Shown here one piece after another: positions 33,365 to 42,317 of a stretch of 64,000 bases of DNA (its first letter is position 1; each line of letters opens with the position of its first letter). Origin of the DNA: Lachnospiraceae bacterium OM04-12BH (GTDB lineage: Bacteria; Bacillota; Clostridia; Lachnospirales; Lachnospiraceae); the NCBI GenBank assembly GCA_003490145.1, contig QULQ01000002.1, positions 127,016 through 191,015 of the forward strand. Direction: 5' to 3'. A program made the translations under genes and the position numbers. The notes beneath the pieces are model-generated. The model had not been told where the DNA came from. It saw only the letters and a list, made by a program, of their open reading frames with translations, and searched no databases.

Positions 33365-36300
33365 ATGTATCAGAAAGTATCAAATGACTTAAATTTTGTC
33401 GACCGTGAAAAAGAAGTTGAAAAATTCTGGAAAGACAATGACATTTTCAAAAAGAGTATGGAAAACCGTAAGGAAGGACCAACGTATACCTTTTATGACG
33501 GTCCTCCAACTGCCAACGGAAAGCCCCATATCGGGCATGTGCTGACACGTGTTATCAAGGATATGATCCCCAGATACCGCACCATGAAGGGATATATGGT
33601 TCCCCGTAAGGCAGGCTGGGATACCCATGGCCTTCCGGTAGAGCTGGAGGTAGAGAAGCAGCTTGGTCTTGATGGCAAGGAGCAGATTGAAGAATACGGA
33701 CTGGATCCCTTTATCCGGAAATGTAAGGAAAGTGTATGGAAATATAAGGAAATGTGGGAAGACTTTTCTGGAACCGTCGGCTTTTGGGCTGATATGGATG
33801 ATCCCTATGTTACTTATCATGATGACTTTATTGAATCTGAATGGTGGGCATTGAAGCAGATCTGGGATAAGGGTCTTCTTTATAAGGGATTTAAGATCGT
33901 ACCTTACTGCCCCAGATGTGGAACCCCTCTTTCCTCCCATGAGGTGGCACAGGGCTATAAAGCAGTTAAGGAACGTTCTGCAGTAGTACGTTTCAAGGTA
34001 AAGGGCGAGGATGCTTATTTCCTGGCATGGACAACAACTCCATGGACACTGCCCTCCAACGTGGCACTCTGCGTAAATCCGGATGAGACTTACTGCAAGG
34101 TAAAGGCAGCAGACGGCTATACCTATTATATGGCAGAGGCACTGCTTGACACTGTACTTGGCAGACTGGCAGAGGAAGGTAAGCCTGCTTATGAGGTACT
34201 TGAGACTTATAAAGGAAAGGATCTCGAATACAAGGAATACGAGCCGCTTTTTGCCTGTGCAGGAGAATGCGCAGAAAAGCAGCATAAGAAAGGTTTCTAT
34301 GTAACCTGTGACAGCTATGTAACCATGACAGATGGTACCGGTATCGTTCATATCGCACCTGCTTTTGGTGAGGACGATGCACAGGTAGGACGTAAATATG
34401 ATCTTCCTTTTGTACAGTTTGTAGACGGCAAGGGTGATCTGACAGCAGAGACTCCTTATGCAGGAATGTTTGTAAAGGATGCGGATCCCAAGGTACTCGC
34501 AGACCTTGATAAGGAAGGCAAGCTCTTCGATGCACCGAAGTTTGAACATGATTATCCGTTCTGCTGGAGATGTGATACTCCGCTGATCTATTATGCAAGA
34601 GAATCCTGGTTCATCAAGATGACAGCTGTCCGTGATGATCTGGTGCGCAATAACAAGACTGTAAACTGGATTCCGGAATCTATCGGAGAAGGACGTTTTG
34701 GCAACTGGCTTGAAAATATCCAGGACTGGGGCGTATCCCGTAACCGTTATTGGGGAACTCCTTTAAATATCTGGGAATGCGAAGGCTGCGGACATCAGGA
34801 ATCCATTGGTTCCAGGGAAGAGCTGTTTAAGCTTTCCGGTAATCCTGCAGCGAAGACGGTAGAGCTTCACAGACCTTACATTGATGAGATCACCTGCACC
34901 TGTCCTGAATGCGGTAAGACCATGAAGCGTGTACCGGAAGTAATTGACTGCTGGTTTGATTCAGGAGCAATGCCCTTTGCACAGCATCATTATCCATTTG
35001 AAAATAAGGATCTGTTTGAAGCACAGTTCCCGGCACAGTTTATTTCAGAAGCAGTAGACCAGACCCGTGGATGGTTTTATTCCCTGATGGCAGAATCCAC
35101 GCTGCTGTTCAATAGGGCTCCGTATGAAAATGTTATCGTTCTCGGACATGTACAGGACGAAAACGGGCAGAAGATGAGTAAGAGTAAGGGAAATGCAGTA
35201 GATCCTTTTGATGCCCTGAAGACCTACGGTGCTGATGCGATCCGCTGGTATTTCTATATCAACTCCGCACCATGGCTTCCGAACCGTTTCCATGGCAAGG
35301 CTGTTATGGAAGGACAGCGTAAATTCCTCGGAACCCTCTGGAATACCTACGCATTCTTTATCCTGTATGCAAATATTGATAACTTTGATGCTACGAAATA
35401 TACTCTGGAGTATGATAAGCTCCCTGTTATGGACAAGTGGCTGCTGTCCAAGTTAAATACAGCGATCAAGGAGGTAGATGATCATCTGGATCATTACAGG
35501 ATCCCTGAGGCTGCCAGAGTACTGGACAATTTTGTTGATGAGATGAGTAACTGGTATGTGCGCCGCTGCAGAGACCGTTTCTGGGCAAAGGGCATGGAAC
35601 AGGATAAGATCAATGCCTACATGACACTGTATACAGCACTTGTTGAGATCTGTAAGTGTGCAGCACCTATGATCCCGTTCATGACAGAAGAGATCTATCA
35701 GAACATGGTATGCAGCATTGATAAGAACGCACCGGAAAGTATCCATCTGTGTGACTTCCCCGTGGCAGATGAGGCCATGATCGACAAGAAGCTGGAAGAT
35801 AATATGGAAGAGGCTCTTGATATCGTAGTAATGGGCCGTGCCGCAAGAAATGCGGGAGCCATCAAGAACCGTCAGCCGATCGGAACCATGTATGTAAAGG
35901 CAGCTCATGAGCTGAATGATTATTTCAAGGCGATCATCGAGGATGAGCTGAATGTCAAGGAAGTAGTTTTCAAGGAAGATGTCAGTGATCTGACAAGCTA
36001 CAGCTTTAAGCCTCAGCTCCGTACAGTAGGCCCTAAGTATGGCAAACAGCTTGGCAGCATCAAAAAGTATCTGGAAGAGATCGATGGAACGGAAGCCATG
36101 AAGCAGTTAAAGAGCGAGGGTGCTCTGAAGTTTACGGTAGACGGTACAGAGATTTCCCTGGCAGAAGAGGATCTGCTCATTGATGTGGCACAGAAGGAAG
36201 GCTTTGTAACCGAGGCTGACAATTATGTAACGGTTGTCCTTGATACCAACCTGACACCGGAGCTGATCGAAGAGGGATTTGTATACGAGCTGATCAGCAA

Positions 36301-36520
36301 GATCCAGACCATGCGTAAGGAATCCGGATTTGAAGTTATGGATCATATTCTGGTATCCTTAAATGGCAATGATAGGCTTTCTGAGATCGCAGCCAAGAAT
36401 AAGGATGCGATCTGCGGCAAGGTACTGGCTGAGGATATTGTATCCGGCAGGGAACTTTCTGTTTCCAAAGAGTGGAATGTCAATGGTGAAAAGGTAACCA
36501 TCAGCATTGAAAAACAGTAA
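33365..36520 (+). CDS. ileS: Isoleucyl-tRNA synthetase
   Basis: 1051-residue class I aminoacyl-tRNA synthetase that charges tRNA-Ile. The HIGH motif is at H55-I-G-H58 and the KMSKS motif at K603-M-S-K-S607. Between them lies the editing domain (about 190-390). A CPRCG zinc-binding site lies near 182 and CEGCG/CPEC pairs near 475-515. Length and sequence around HIGH (PHIGHVLTRVIKDM) and HGLPVELEVEKQLG resemble the eukaryote-like type 2 enzymes, of which many tolerate mupirocin, rather than the shorter E. coli type. It is controlled by the T-box leader. AGGAAAGG precedes ATG 33365. Confidence 0.95.
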   Translation: MYQKVSNDLNFVDREKEVEKFWKDNDIFKKSMENRKEGPTYTFYDGPPTANGKPHIGHVLTRVIKDMIPRYRTMKGYMVPRKAGWDTHGLPVELEVEKQLGLDGKEQIEEYGLDPFIRKCKESVWKYKEMWEDFSGTVGFWADMDDPYVTYHDDFIESEWWALKQIWDKGLLYKGFKIVPYCPRCGTPLSSHEVAQGYKAVKERSAVVRFKVKGEDAYFLAWTTTPWTLPSNVALCVNPDETYCKVKAADGYTYYMAEALLDTVLGRLAEEGKPAYEVLETYKGKDLEYKEYEPLFACAGECAEKQHKKGFYVTCDSYVTMTDGTGIVHIAPAFGEDDAQVGRKYDLPFVQFVDGKGDLTAETPYAGMFVKDADPKVLADLDKEGKLFDAPKFEHDYPFCWRCDTPLIYYARESWFIKMTAVRDDLVRNNKTVNWIPESIGEGRFGNWLENIQDWGVSRNRYWGTPLNIWECEGCGHQESIGSREELFKLSGNPAAKTVELHRPYIDEITCTCPECGKTMKRVPEVIDCWFDSGAMPFAQHHYPFENKDLFEAQFPAQFISEAVDQTRGWFYSLMAESTLLFNRAPYENVIVLGHVQDENGQKMSKSKGNAVDPFDALKTYGADAIRWYFYINSAPWLPNRFHGKAVMEGQRKFLGTLWNTYAFFILYANIDNFDATKYTLEYDKLPVMDKWLLSKLNTAIKEVDDHLDHYRIPEAARVLDNFVDEMSNWYVRRCRDRFWAKGMEQDKINAYMTLYTALVEICKCAAPMIPFMTEEIYQNMVCSIDKNAPESIHLCDFPVADEAMIDKKLEDNMEEALDIVVMGRAARNAGAIKNRQPIGTMYVKAAHELNDYFKAIIEDELNVKEVVFKEDVSDLTSYSFKPQLRTVGPKYGKQLGSIKKYLEEIDGTEAMKQLKSEGALKFTVDGTEISLAEEDLLIDVAQKEGFVTEADNYVTVVLDTNLTPELIEEGFVYELISKIQTMRKESGFEVMDHILVSLNGNDRLSEIAAKNKDAICGKVLAEDIVSGRELSVSKEWNVNGEKVTISIEKQ

Positions 36521-36530
36521 ATAAAAATGA

Positions 36531-36575
36531 AAAATGCTTCTTCTATGGAAAATCATCTATGGAAGGAGCATTTTT
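36531..36575 (+). terminator. ileS terminator
   Basis: AAATGCTTCTTC at the left and GAAGGAGCATTT at the right form an imperfect stem ending in a T run, 11 bases after the ileS stop. Confidence 0.75.
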
Positions 36576-36620
36576 ACATATATTTTACGGAACGGAAGAG
36601 CCAGAAACATGGGGTTTCCC

Positions 36621-36649
36621 TTGTGATTTACATATGATTGTAGTATAAT
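36621..36649 (+). promoter_or_regulatory. Promoter of the glycogen phosphorylase gene
   Basis: TTGTGA (36621-36626) and a perfect TATAAT (36644-36649) with a 17-bp spacer, 54 bp before the coding start. Confidence 0.75.
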
Positions 36650-36703
36650 ACAGATTGTGTATGTAAAAAGGTGGAAAAGTGATTTTAGGTGGAGGAGAAG
36701 AAA

Positions 36704-39184
36704 ATGGCAAAAAAGACGGTACCGGTATCAGTTACTTTTGATAAGGACCTGTTTAAGAGAAGTGTCCTGTACAATATCAAGACACTGTACAGAAAGACAC
36801 TGGAAGAGGCAACACCTCAGCAGGTATTTCAGGCAGTGGCCTATGCGATCAAGGATGCAGTAGTAGATAACTGGATGAGAACCCAGGAGGAATACGAGAA
36901 GCAGGATCCAAAGACAGTGTATTACCTTTCAATGGAATTTCTGATGGGTCGTGCCCTTGGAAATAATATCATCAATCTTCAGGCACAGAAGGAAGTAAAA
37001 GAAGCTCTTGATGAACTGGGACTGGATCTGAATGTGATCGAAGATCAGGAGCCTGATGCAGCTCTTGGAAACGGTGGACTTGGCCGTCTGGCAGCCTGCT
37101 TTCTTGATTCACTTGCAACGCTTGGTTATGCAGCATATGGCTGTGGTATCAGATATCGTTATGGTATGTTTAAACAGGAGATCCGTGATGGCTATCAGGT
37201 AGAGGTTCCGGATAACTGGCTTGTTGATGGCAATCCTTTTGAACTGAGAAGACCGGAATATGCCAAGATCGTCAAGTTTGGCGGTTATGTAAATGTCCAC
37301 ATTGATGAGAATGGAAGAAGTAATTTTGTACAGGAAGGCTATCAGAGCGTAAAGGCGATCCCTTATGATCTTCCAATCGTTGGCTATGGTAATGGCATTG
37401 TAAATACCCTTCGTATCTGGGATGCTGAAGCAGTGGAGTGCTTCCAGCTGGATTCCTTTGACAAGGGTGATTATCAGAAGGCTGTTGAGCAGGAGAATCT
37501 GGCAAGAAACATTGTTGAGGTTCTTTATCCCAACGACAACCACTATGCTGGTAAGGAGCTTCGTCTGAAACAGCAGTATTTCTTTATTTCTGCATCTGTG
37601 CAGGAAGCAGTTTCCAAATATATGCGTAAGCACGACGATATCCGTAAGTTCTATGAAAAGGTTACCTTCCAGTTAAATGATACCCATCCTACGGTAGCGG
37701 TGGCAGAGCTGATGAGAATCCTGATGGATGAGTATTATCTGACGTGGGATGAGGCATGGGAAGTAACGACTAAGACCTGTGCTTATACCAACCATACGAT
37801 CATGTCAGAAGCACTTGAGAAATGGCCCATCGAGCTGTTCTCCAGACTCCTTCCCAGAGTATATCAGATCATTGAGGAGATCAACCGCAGATTTATCCTG
37901 AAGATCCAGGAGATGTATCCCGGTAATCAGGAAAAGATCCGCAAGATGGCAATCATCTATGACGGACAGGTAAAGATGGCACATCTTGCAATTGCAGCAG
38001 GCTACTCTGTTAACGGTGTGGCAAGACTGCACACAGAGATCCTGAAGCATCAGGAGCTGAAGGATTTCTACGAAATGATGCCTGAAAAGTTTAATAATAA
38101 GACAAACGGTATCACACAGAGACGTTTCCTTCTTCATGCAAATCCGCTGCTTGCTGACTGGGTTACTGCCCATGTGGGAAATGACTGGATCACAGATCTT
38201 CCGAAGATCAACAAGCTGAAGGTTTTTGCTGACGATGAAAAGTCACAGCAGGAATTTATGAATATCAAATATCAGAACAAGGTACGTCTTGCGAAGTACA
38301 TTCTGGAGCACAATGGTATCGAGGTTGATCCCCGCTCCATCTTTGATGTACAGGTAAAGAGACTGCATGAGTATAAGCGTCAGCTTCTGAATATCCTGCA
38401 CGTTATGTATCTTTATAACCAGTTAAAGGATAATCCGGATATGGACTTCTATCCGAGAACCTTTATCTTTGGTGCGAAGGCAGCAGCAGGCTATTACAAT
38501 GCCAAGATGACTATTAAGCTGATCAACTCTGTTGCAGATGTGGTTAACAATGATCCTGCGATCAACGGTAAGATCAAGGTAGTCTTCATTGAAAACTACA
38601 GAGTATCCAATGCGGAGATCATCTTTGCAGCAGCAGATGTATCCGAGCAGATCTCTACGGCAAGCAAGGAGGCATCCGGTACCGGTAATATGAAGTTTAT
38701 GCTGAACGGAGCACTGACACTGGGAACCATGGATGGCGCCAATGTGGAGATCGTAGAAGAGGTTGGAAAGGAAAATGCCTTTATCTTCGGACTTTCTTCT
38801 GATGAAGTTATCAATTATGAAAACAATGGTGGTTATGATCCTACAGAAATCTTTAACAATGACCCTGACATCAGAAGGGTATTGATGCAGCTGATCAATG
38901 GAACCTATGCACCCGGAGATCCAGACAGATTCAGAACGCTGTATAACTCCCTGCTGAATACCTTAAGCACAGCCAAGGCAGATACTTACTTTATTCTGAA
39001 GGATTTCCGTTCTTATGCAGAAGCACAGAAGAAGGTAGAAGCAGCTTACAGAGATGAAAAGGGTTGGGCAAGAAGTGCCATCCTCAATGTAGCATGCAGT
39101 GGAAAGTTTACTTCCGACAGAACCATTCAGGAATATGTAGATGATATCTGGCATCTGGATAAGGTAGTACTTCCTAAGAAATGA
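36704..39184 (+). CDS. glgP: Glycogen/maltodextrin phosphorylase
   Basis: 826-residue PLP-dependent phosphorylase that releases glucose 1-phosphate from alpha-1,4-glucans. The PLP-binding lysine is K664 in SGTGNMKFMLNGAL, followed by the family motif TLGTMDGANVEI. The N-terminal half carries YYLSMEFLMGRALGNNI and the GNGGLGRLAACFLDS segment. Translation is best started at ATG 36704, with GGAGGAG six bases upstream. A GTG 15 bases earlier overlaps that box and is less likely. The gene is monocistronic, with its own promoter and a strong terminator. Confidence 0.95.
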   Translation: MAKKTVPVSVTFDKDLFKRSVLYNIKTLYRKTLEEATPQQVFQAVAYAIKDAVVDNWMRTQEEYEKQDPKTVYYLSMEFLMGRALGNNIINLQAQKEVKEALDELGLDLNVIEDQEPDAALGNGGLGRLAACFLDSLATLGYAAYGCGIRYRYGMFKQEIRDGYQVEVPDNWLVDGNPFELRRPEYAKIVKFGGYVNVHIDENGRSNFVQEGYQSVKAIPYDLPIVGYGNGIVNTLRIWDAEAVECFQLDSFDKGDYQKAVEQENLARNIVEVLYPNDNHYAGKELRLKQQYFFISASVQEAVSKYMRKHDDIRKFYEKVTFQLNDTHPTVAVAELMRILMDEYYLTWDEAWEVTTKTCAYTNHTIMSEALEKWPIELFSRLLPRVYQIIEEINRRFILKIQEMYPGNQEKIRKMAIIYDGQVKMAHLAIAAGYSVNGVARLHTEILKHQELKDFYEMMPEKFNNKTNGITQRRFLLHANPLLADWVTAHVGNDWITDLPKINKLKVFADDEKSQQEFMNIKYQNKVRLAKYILEHNGIEVDPRSIFDVQVKRLHEYKRQLLNILHVMYLYNQLKDNPDMDFYPRTFIFGAKAAAGYYNAKMTIKLINSVADVVNNDPAINGKIKVVFIENYRVSNAEIIFAAADVSEQISTASKEASGTGNMKFMLNGALTLGTMDGANVEIVEEVGKENAFIFGLSSDEVINYENNGGYDPTEIFNNDPDIRRVLMQLINGTYAPGDPDRFRTLYNSLLNTLSTAKADTYFILKDFRSYAEAQKKVEAAYRDEKGWARSAILNVACSGKFTSDRTIQEYVDDIWHLDKVVLPKK

Positions 39185-39207
39185 TCAGGACAGATAAAAA
39201 AGACATG

Positions 39208-39234
39208 AGCCCGGCAGAACGTACCTGCCGGGCT
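39208..39234 (+). terminator. glgP terminator
   Basis: AGCCCGGCAG and CTGCCGGGCT form a perfect 10-bp stem with a 7-base loop, 23 bases after the glgP stop. A T-rich stretch follows. The 230 bases from here to the Rpn-type gene are AT-rich and show nothing else. Confidence 0.85.
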
Positions 39235-39463
39235 TGCTTGTTATGCAGAAGAGCCCATAGAGTCTGGGATCCCACATAATGAGAATTTTCAAATATATAT
39301 AACGCAAAATATACAAAATGTAAATATATTTTTAACATTACTATATTATATAATGCACAAAATGTCGAAGATTGTCAAGGATATATTGTGTAAATTTTCT
39401 AAAAAGATCATTTTTTTGAATAAATATGATAGAAATTCCTACAAGCTGGACAAAACAGGTGCC

Positions 39464-40543
39464 TTAAGAAGGAAGATCAGAAGAATTTCCGGATTCCAGC
39501 TCCCGGATCCTGGCCTGCAGTGCAGCAATGGTGGAATCCTTTTCAGCGATGGTGGAATCCTTTTCAGTGATGGAAGCATTCATTTCAGCAATGATAGTGG
39601 CATTTTCAGCAATAGCAGCCTTCTGTAAGTCCACTTCCTTCTGCAGCTCATCGATCATATATCTGACAGTATTCCTGTCCATTTCCCGTAATTCTTCAGA
39701 AAAGAAACCCATAACATTCTCCACATTCCGACACATCTGGTATAGTGTCTCATACATCGGTTTAAACTGTGGGAAGTCTGTGATAAGCTTGATGATCTCT
39801 TCCGGGTCATCCGTAGAGAAAAAAGTCATCCATGCTTCCAACAGTGTGGTTACCTTTTTATTGTGCATTTTTGAACGAAAAATGTCAAGGCTGATAAAAA
39901 TATAATCCTGTAACAGATCCATGGAAAGGCCGGTGTCAAAAATAGTTTTGGAACGGTGGATCCAGTGGTCAGGGCACTGCTTTAATTCGGCCGGGCTGTT
40001 TTCATACAGAACGATGAGATAGACCTTGCTGATGCAGCGGTAGGAGAAGGTGTCCTTGCCGGTAACCGGATCTATAGAGCGCTGCCTTGCCCGTTTATAC
40101 TGGCGCAGGAGCATGTCCGAGGAATAGCAGGCACACCTTGCTCCGGGGAAAGCGTAACCGATTTTCTGGACTTCAATATTGGCCAGGGTGCCGTCCTCCA
40201 GTTCAACGATAATATCCGTGATCAGCAGGGATCTTTCATCAGAAAGCCTGGTAGAGTCATTAGGAAGCACTTCTTTAACGGTGACCTTACGCTGCAGCAA
40301 TTCTGACAGAAAGGACTCCAGTCTGGAGGGATCGTACTCCGGGTTCATGACCTCTTTGAAGAAGGAGTCGTACAGTACCTTGATGCCTTTGGCACCGGAG
40401 CAGAAATCGAGGAATTCTTTCTGCTGCAGGACAGTCCAGCTTTCAAAAAGCTGCTGTAGCTTTGGGTTAGAATAGATTCTGACAAGGATTTCCTCCCTGC
40501 TCTGGATCATAGGAAAATAAGACTTCAGTAGATTTGTGGACAT
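39464..40543 (-). CDS. Rpn-family PD-(D/E)XK nuclease / putative transposase
   Basis: 359-residue protein of the Rpn (YhgA-like) family. The nuclease core lies at about 40-240. The motif D-(I/V)-IVELEDGTLANIEVQK (near 110-130) supplies the acidic residues and lysine of the PD-(D/E)XK fold. Rpn proteins are DNA endonucleases that promote recA-independent recombination and often occur in many copies. The last 60 residues form a coiled-coil-like tail of seven-residue units (DSTIAEKD and variants), encoded by 21-bp repeats. A strong AAAGGAGGG box precedes the minus-strand ATG at 40543. No inverted repeats or target duplications mark it as a mobile element. Confidence 0.8.
   Translation of the reverse strand: MSTNLLKSYFPMIQSREEILVRIYSNPKLQQLFESWTVLQQKEFLDFCSGAKGIKVLYDSFFKEVMNPEYDPSRLESFLSELLQRKVTVKEVLPNDSTRLSDERSLLITDIIVELEDGTLANIEVQKIGYAFPGARCACYSSDMLLRQYKRARQRSIDPVTGKDTFSYRCISKVYLIVLYENSPAELKQCPDHWIHRSKTIFDTGLSMDLLQDYIFISLDIFRSKMHNKKVTTLLEAWMTFFSTDDPEEIIKLITDFPQFKPMYETLYQMCRNVENVMGFFSEELREMDRNTVRYMIDELQKEVDLQKAAIAENATIIAEMNASITEKDSTIAEKDSTIAALQARIRELESGNSSDLPS
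39527..39608. repeat. 21-bp tandem repeats encoding a heptad coiled coil
   Basis: Four units start at 39527, 39548, 39569 and 39590, exactly 21 bp apart. The first two are identical over ATGGTGGAATCCTTTTCAG; the other two are degenerate. On the minus strand each unit encodes one heptad of the Rpn-type protein tail, so unit number could change without a frameshift. Confidence 0.8.
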
Positions 40544-40768
40544 AGGTAGCCCTCCTTTGAATAAAGATGTGAGTTTCCGGATGTCGGGACAACATCAAAA
40601 AACAAAAGTGAATAGTTACATCATGCAGACCTGTTCTGAAAACATCCGGCGAAATGCCAAAAGATAAAAATAAAAGAATCAACATGATCTTCCTGAATTC
40701 CCGGAAACGGGTAGGAATGAAACGAGTGTAACACAGATATACAGACAACGCAAGAAAAATCTGTTCCC

Positions 40769-40797
40769 TCTGACATTCCCTATGGGAATCTGTCAGA
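40769..40797. repeat. Inverted repeat upstream of the PPK2 gene
   Basis: TCTGACATTCCC (40769-40780) pairs with GGGAATCTGTCAGA (40784-40797), with two unpaired bases, around a TAT centre. It sits about 40 bp ahead of ATG 40835 next to a TATGATAAAAT stretch, so it may be an operator or leader stem. The rest of the 291-base gap upstream shows nothing else I can name. Confidence 0.45.
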
Positions 40798-40834
40798 AAA
40801 TATGATAAAATGAAAGAAAAACGGGAGGGATTTT

Positions 40835-42304
40835 ATGCTGAAGGATGTACAGTTTCCGGAGAGACCGGAGGAAGAAGAACTTAAGATAAGGCTGAAGGCA
40901 GCCAGAGAGAAGCTGCAGGCACAGCAGCTCCGGCTAAAAGAACATAAGACACCCGTACTTGTTCTGGTGGAAGGCTGGGGAACGGCAGGAAAGGGCAGCC
41001 TGATCGGAGAACTGATCACAAACATTGATCCCCGTTTCTTCAAGGTAGCATCCATGACAGTTCCTACAGAGGAAGAAAAAAGAAAACCGTTTTTGTGCAG
41101 GTACTTTGAGAAGATACCGGAGGCTGGTAAATTTGCATTTCTGGATTCAGGCTGGATGGACGAGATTACAGAAGGCGTTCTGAACGGAGAGCTGAATGAA
41201 AAACAGTACCAGATGAAAATTGACAGTATCAGACGTTTTGAACGTCAGCTGACAGACAATGGTTATCTGGTTATGAAATTTTTCTGCCATATCAGCAAAA
41301 AGGAGCAGAAGAAACGCATAGAAGAGCTTTGCTCTGATATAGATACCAGCTGGAGGATCAGTGATAAAGATAAATGGCAGAACAAACATTATGAGAAATG
41401 TCTTTCTGTATTTGACCGCTATATGGAGGATACCAATTCGCCCTCAGATCCCTGGTATCTTCTGGACTGTAAATCAAAGAGGTGGGCAGAGCTGCAGGCA
41501 CTTGAAACTCTGACACAGGGAATTGAAATTGCCCTGCAGAATGCAAGGCTGGCAGTGCCGCTCCTGCAGAATACCTTTCCGCTGAAAAAGCTGCCAAAGC
41601 TTTCAGAAATTCCTTTGAATAAGGAACTGACGGATGAAAAATATAAAGAAGAGCTGGATCACCTGCAGGCACAGCTCAGGGAGCTTCATAACAGACTGTA
41701 CCGTAAAAAGGTACCTGTAGTTATCGTATATGAGGGCTGGGATGCAGCCGGAAAAGGCGGTAATATCAAACGGATCACACAGGCACTGGATCCAAGAGGC
41801 TTTGAAGTACATCCTATTGCCAGCCCGGAGCCCCATGAAAAGGCCAGACATTATCTCTGGAGATTCTGGACAAGGCTTCCAAAGACAGGACATATTGCCA
41901 TATTTGACAGAAGCTGGTATGGAAGAGTGATGGTGGAGAGACTGGAAGGCTTCTGCAGCGAAAACGACTGGAAACGTGCCTATAATGAAATGAACGAGTT
42001 TGAAAAGGAGCTGCACGATTTTGGCACGGTTATCATCAAATTCTGGGTACAGATAGACAAGGATACCCAGCTTGTACGCTTTGAAGAGAGGCAGAATACT
42101 AAAGGCAAGCAGTGGAAGATCACAGAGGAAGACTGGAGGAACCGTGAAAAATGGGATGCTTATGAGGTGGCAGTAAATGAGATGCTGCAAAAAACCAGCA
42201 CTACCTATGCACCCTGGCATATTCTGGAGTCTGTGGACAAGAAGTATGCCAGGATCAAAGCACTTAAGATTGTTATTGAAGAATTGGAAAAAGTATTGAA
42301 ATAA
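40835..42304 (+). CDS. pap: Two-domain PPK2-type polyphosphate:nucleotide phosphotransferase
   Basis: 489 residues made of two homologous PPK2 domains, as in class II enzymes (polyphosphate:AMP phosphotransferase, PAP). The N-terminal domain has a P-loop-like EGWGTAGKGS (46-55). The C-terminal domain has EGWDAAGKGG (300-309), followed by the lid motif FDRSWYGRV (near 365). In known class II enzymes only the C-terminal domain is catalytic, which fits the more canonical Walker A there. The reaction would make ADP from AMP using polyphosphate. The ATP-grasp gene begins 13 bases after the stop and is likely co-transcribed. Confidence 0.85.
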   Translation: MLKDVQFPERPEEEELKIRLKAAREKLQAQQLRLKEHKTPVLVLVEGWGTAGKGSLIGELITNIDPRFFKVASMTVPTEEEKRKPFLCRYFEKIPEAGKFAFLDSGWMDEITEGVLNGELNEKQYQMKIDSIRRFERQLTDNGYLVMKFFCHISKKEQKKRIEELCSDIDTSWRISDKDKWQNKHYEKCLSVFDRYMEDTNSPSDPWYLLDCKSKRWAELQALETLTQGIEIALQNARLAVPLLQNTFPLKKLPKLSEIPLNKELTDEKYKEELDHLQAQLRELHNRLYRKKVPVVIVYEGWDAAGKGGNIKRITQALDPRGFEVHPIASPEPHEKARHYLWRFWTRLPKTGHIAIFDRSWYGRVMVERLEGFCSENDWKRAYNEMNEFEKELHDFGTVIIKFWVQIDKDTQLVRFEERQNTKGKQWKITEEDWRNREKWDAYEVAVNEMLQKTSTTYAPWHILESVDKKYARIKALKIVIEELEKVLK

Positions 42305-42317
42305 AGGAGCTTTCCTA

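Noticed and set aside
33389..34549. 386-residue open frame on the minus strand
   Set aside because: It lies wholly inside ileS in antisense; the Cys- and Leu-rich translation is typical of a shadow frame.
39527..39608. Possible CRISPR-like repeat array
   Set aside because: Units are contiguous 21-bp repeats without spacers and lie in phase inside a coding sequence.
39353..39628. Small plus-strand frame in the gap after glgP
   Set aside because: No ribosome binding site, and half of it is the complement of the Rpn tail repeats.
39464..40543. Insertion sequence
   Set aside because: Rpn-type proteins are called transposase-like, but I find no terminal inverted repeats or target-site duplication.
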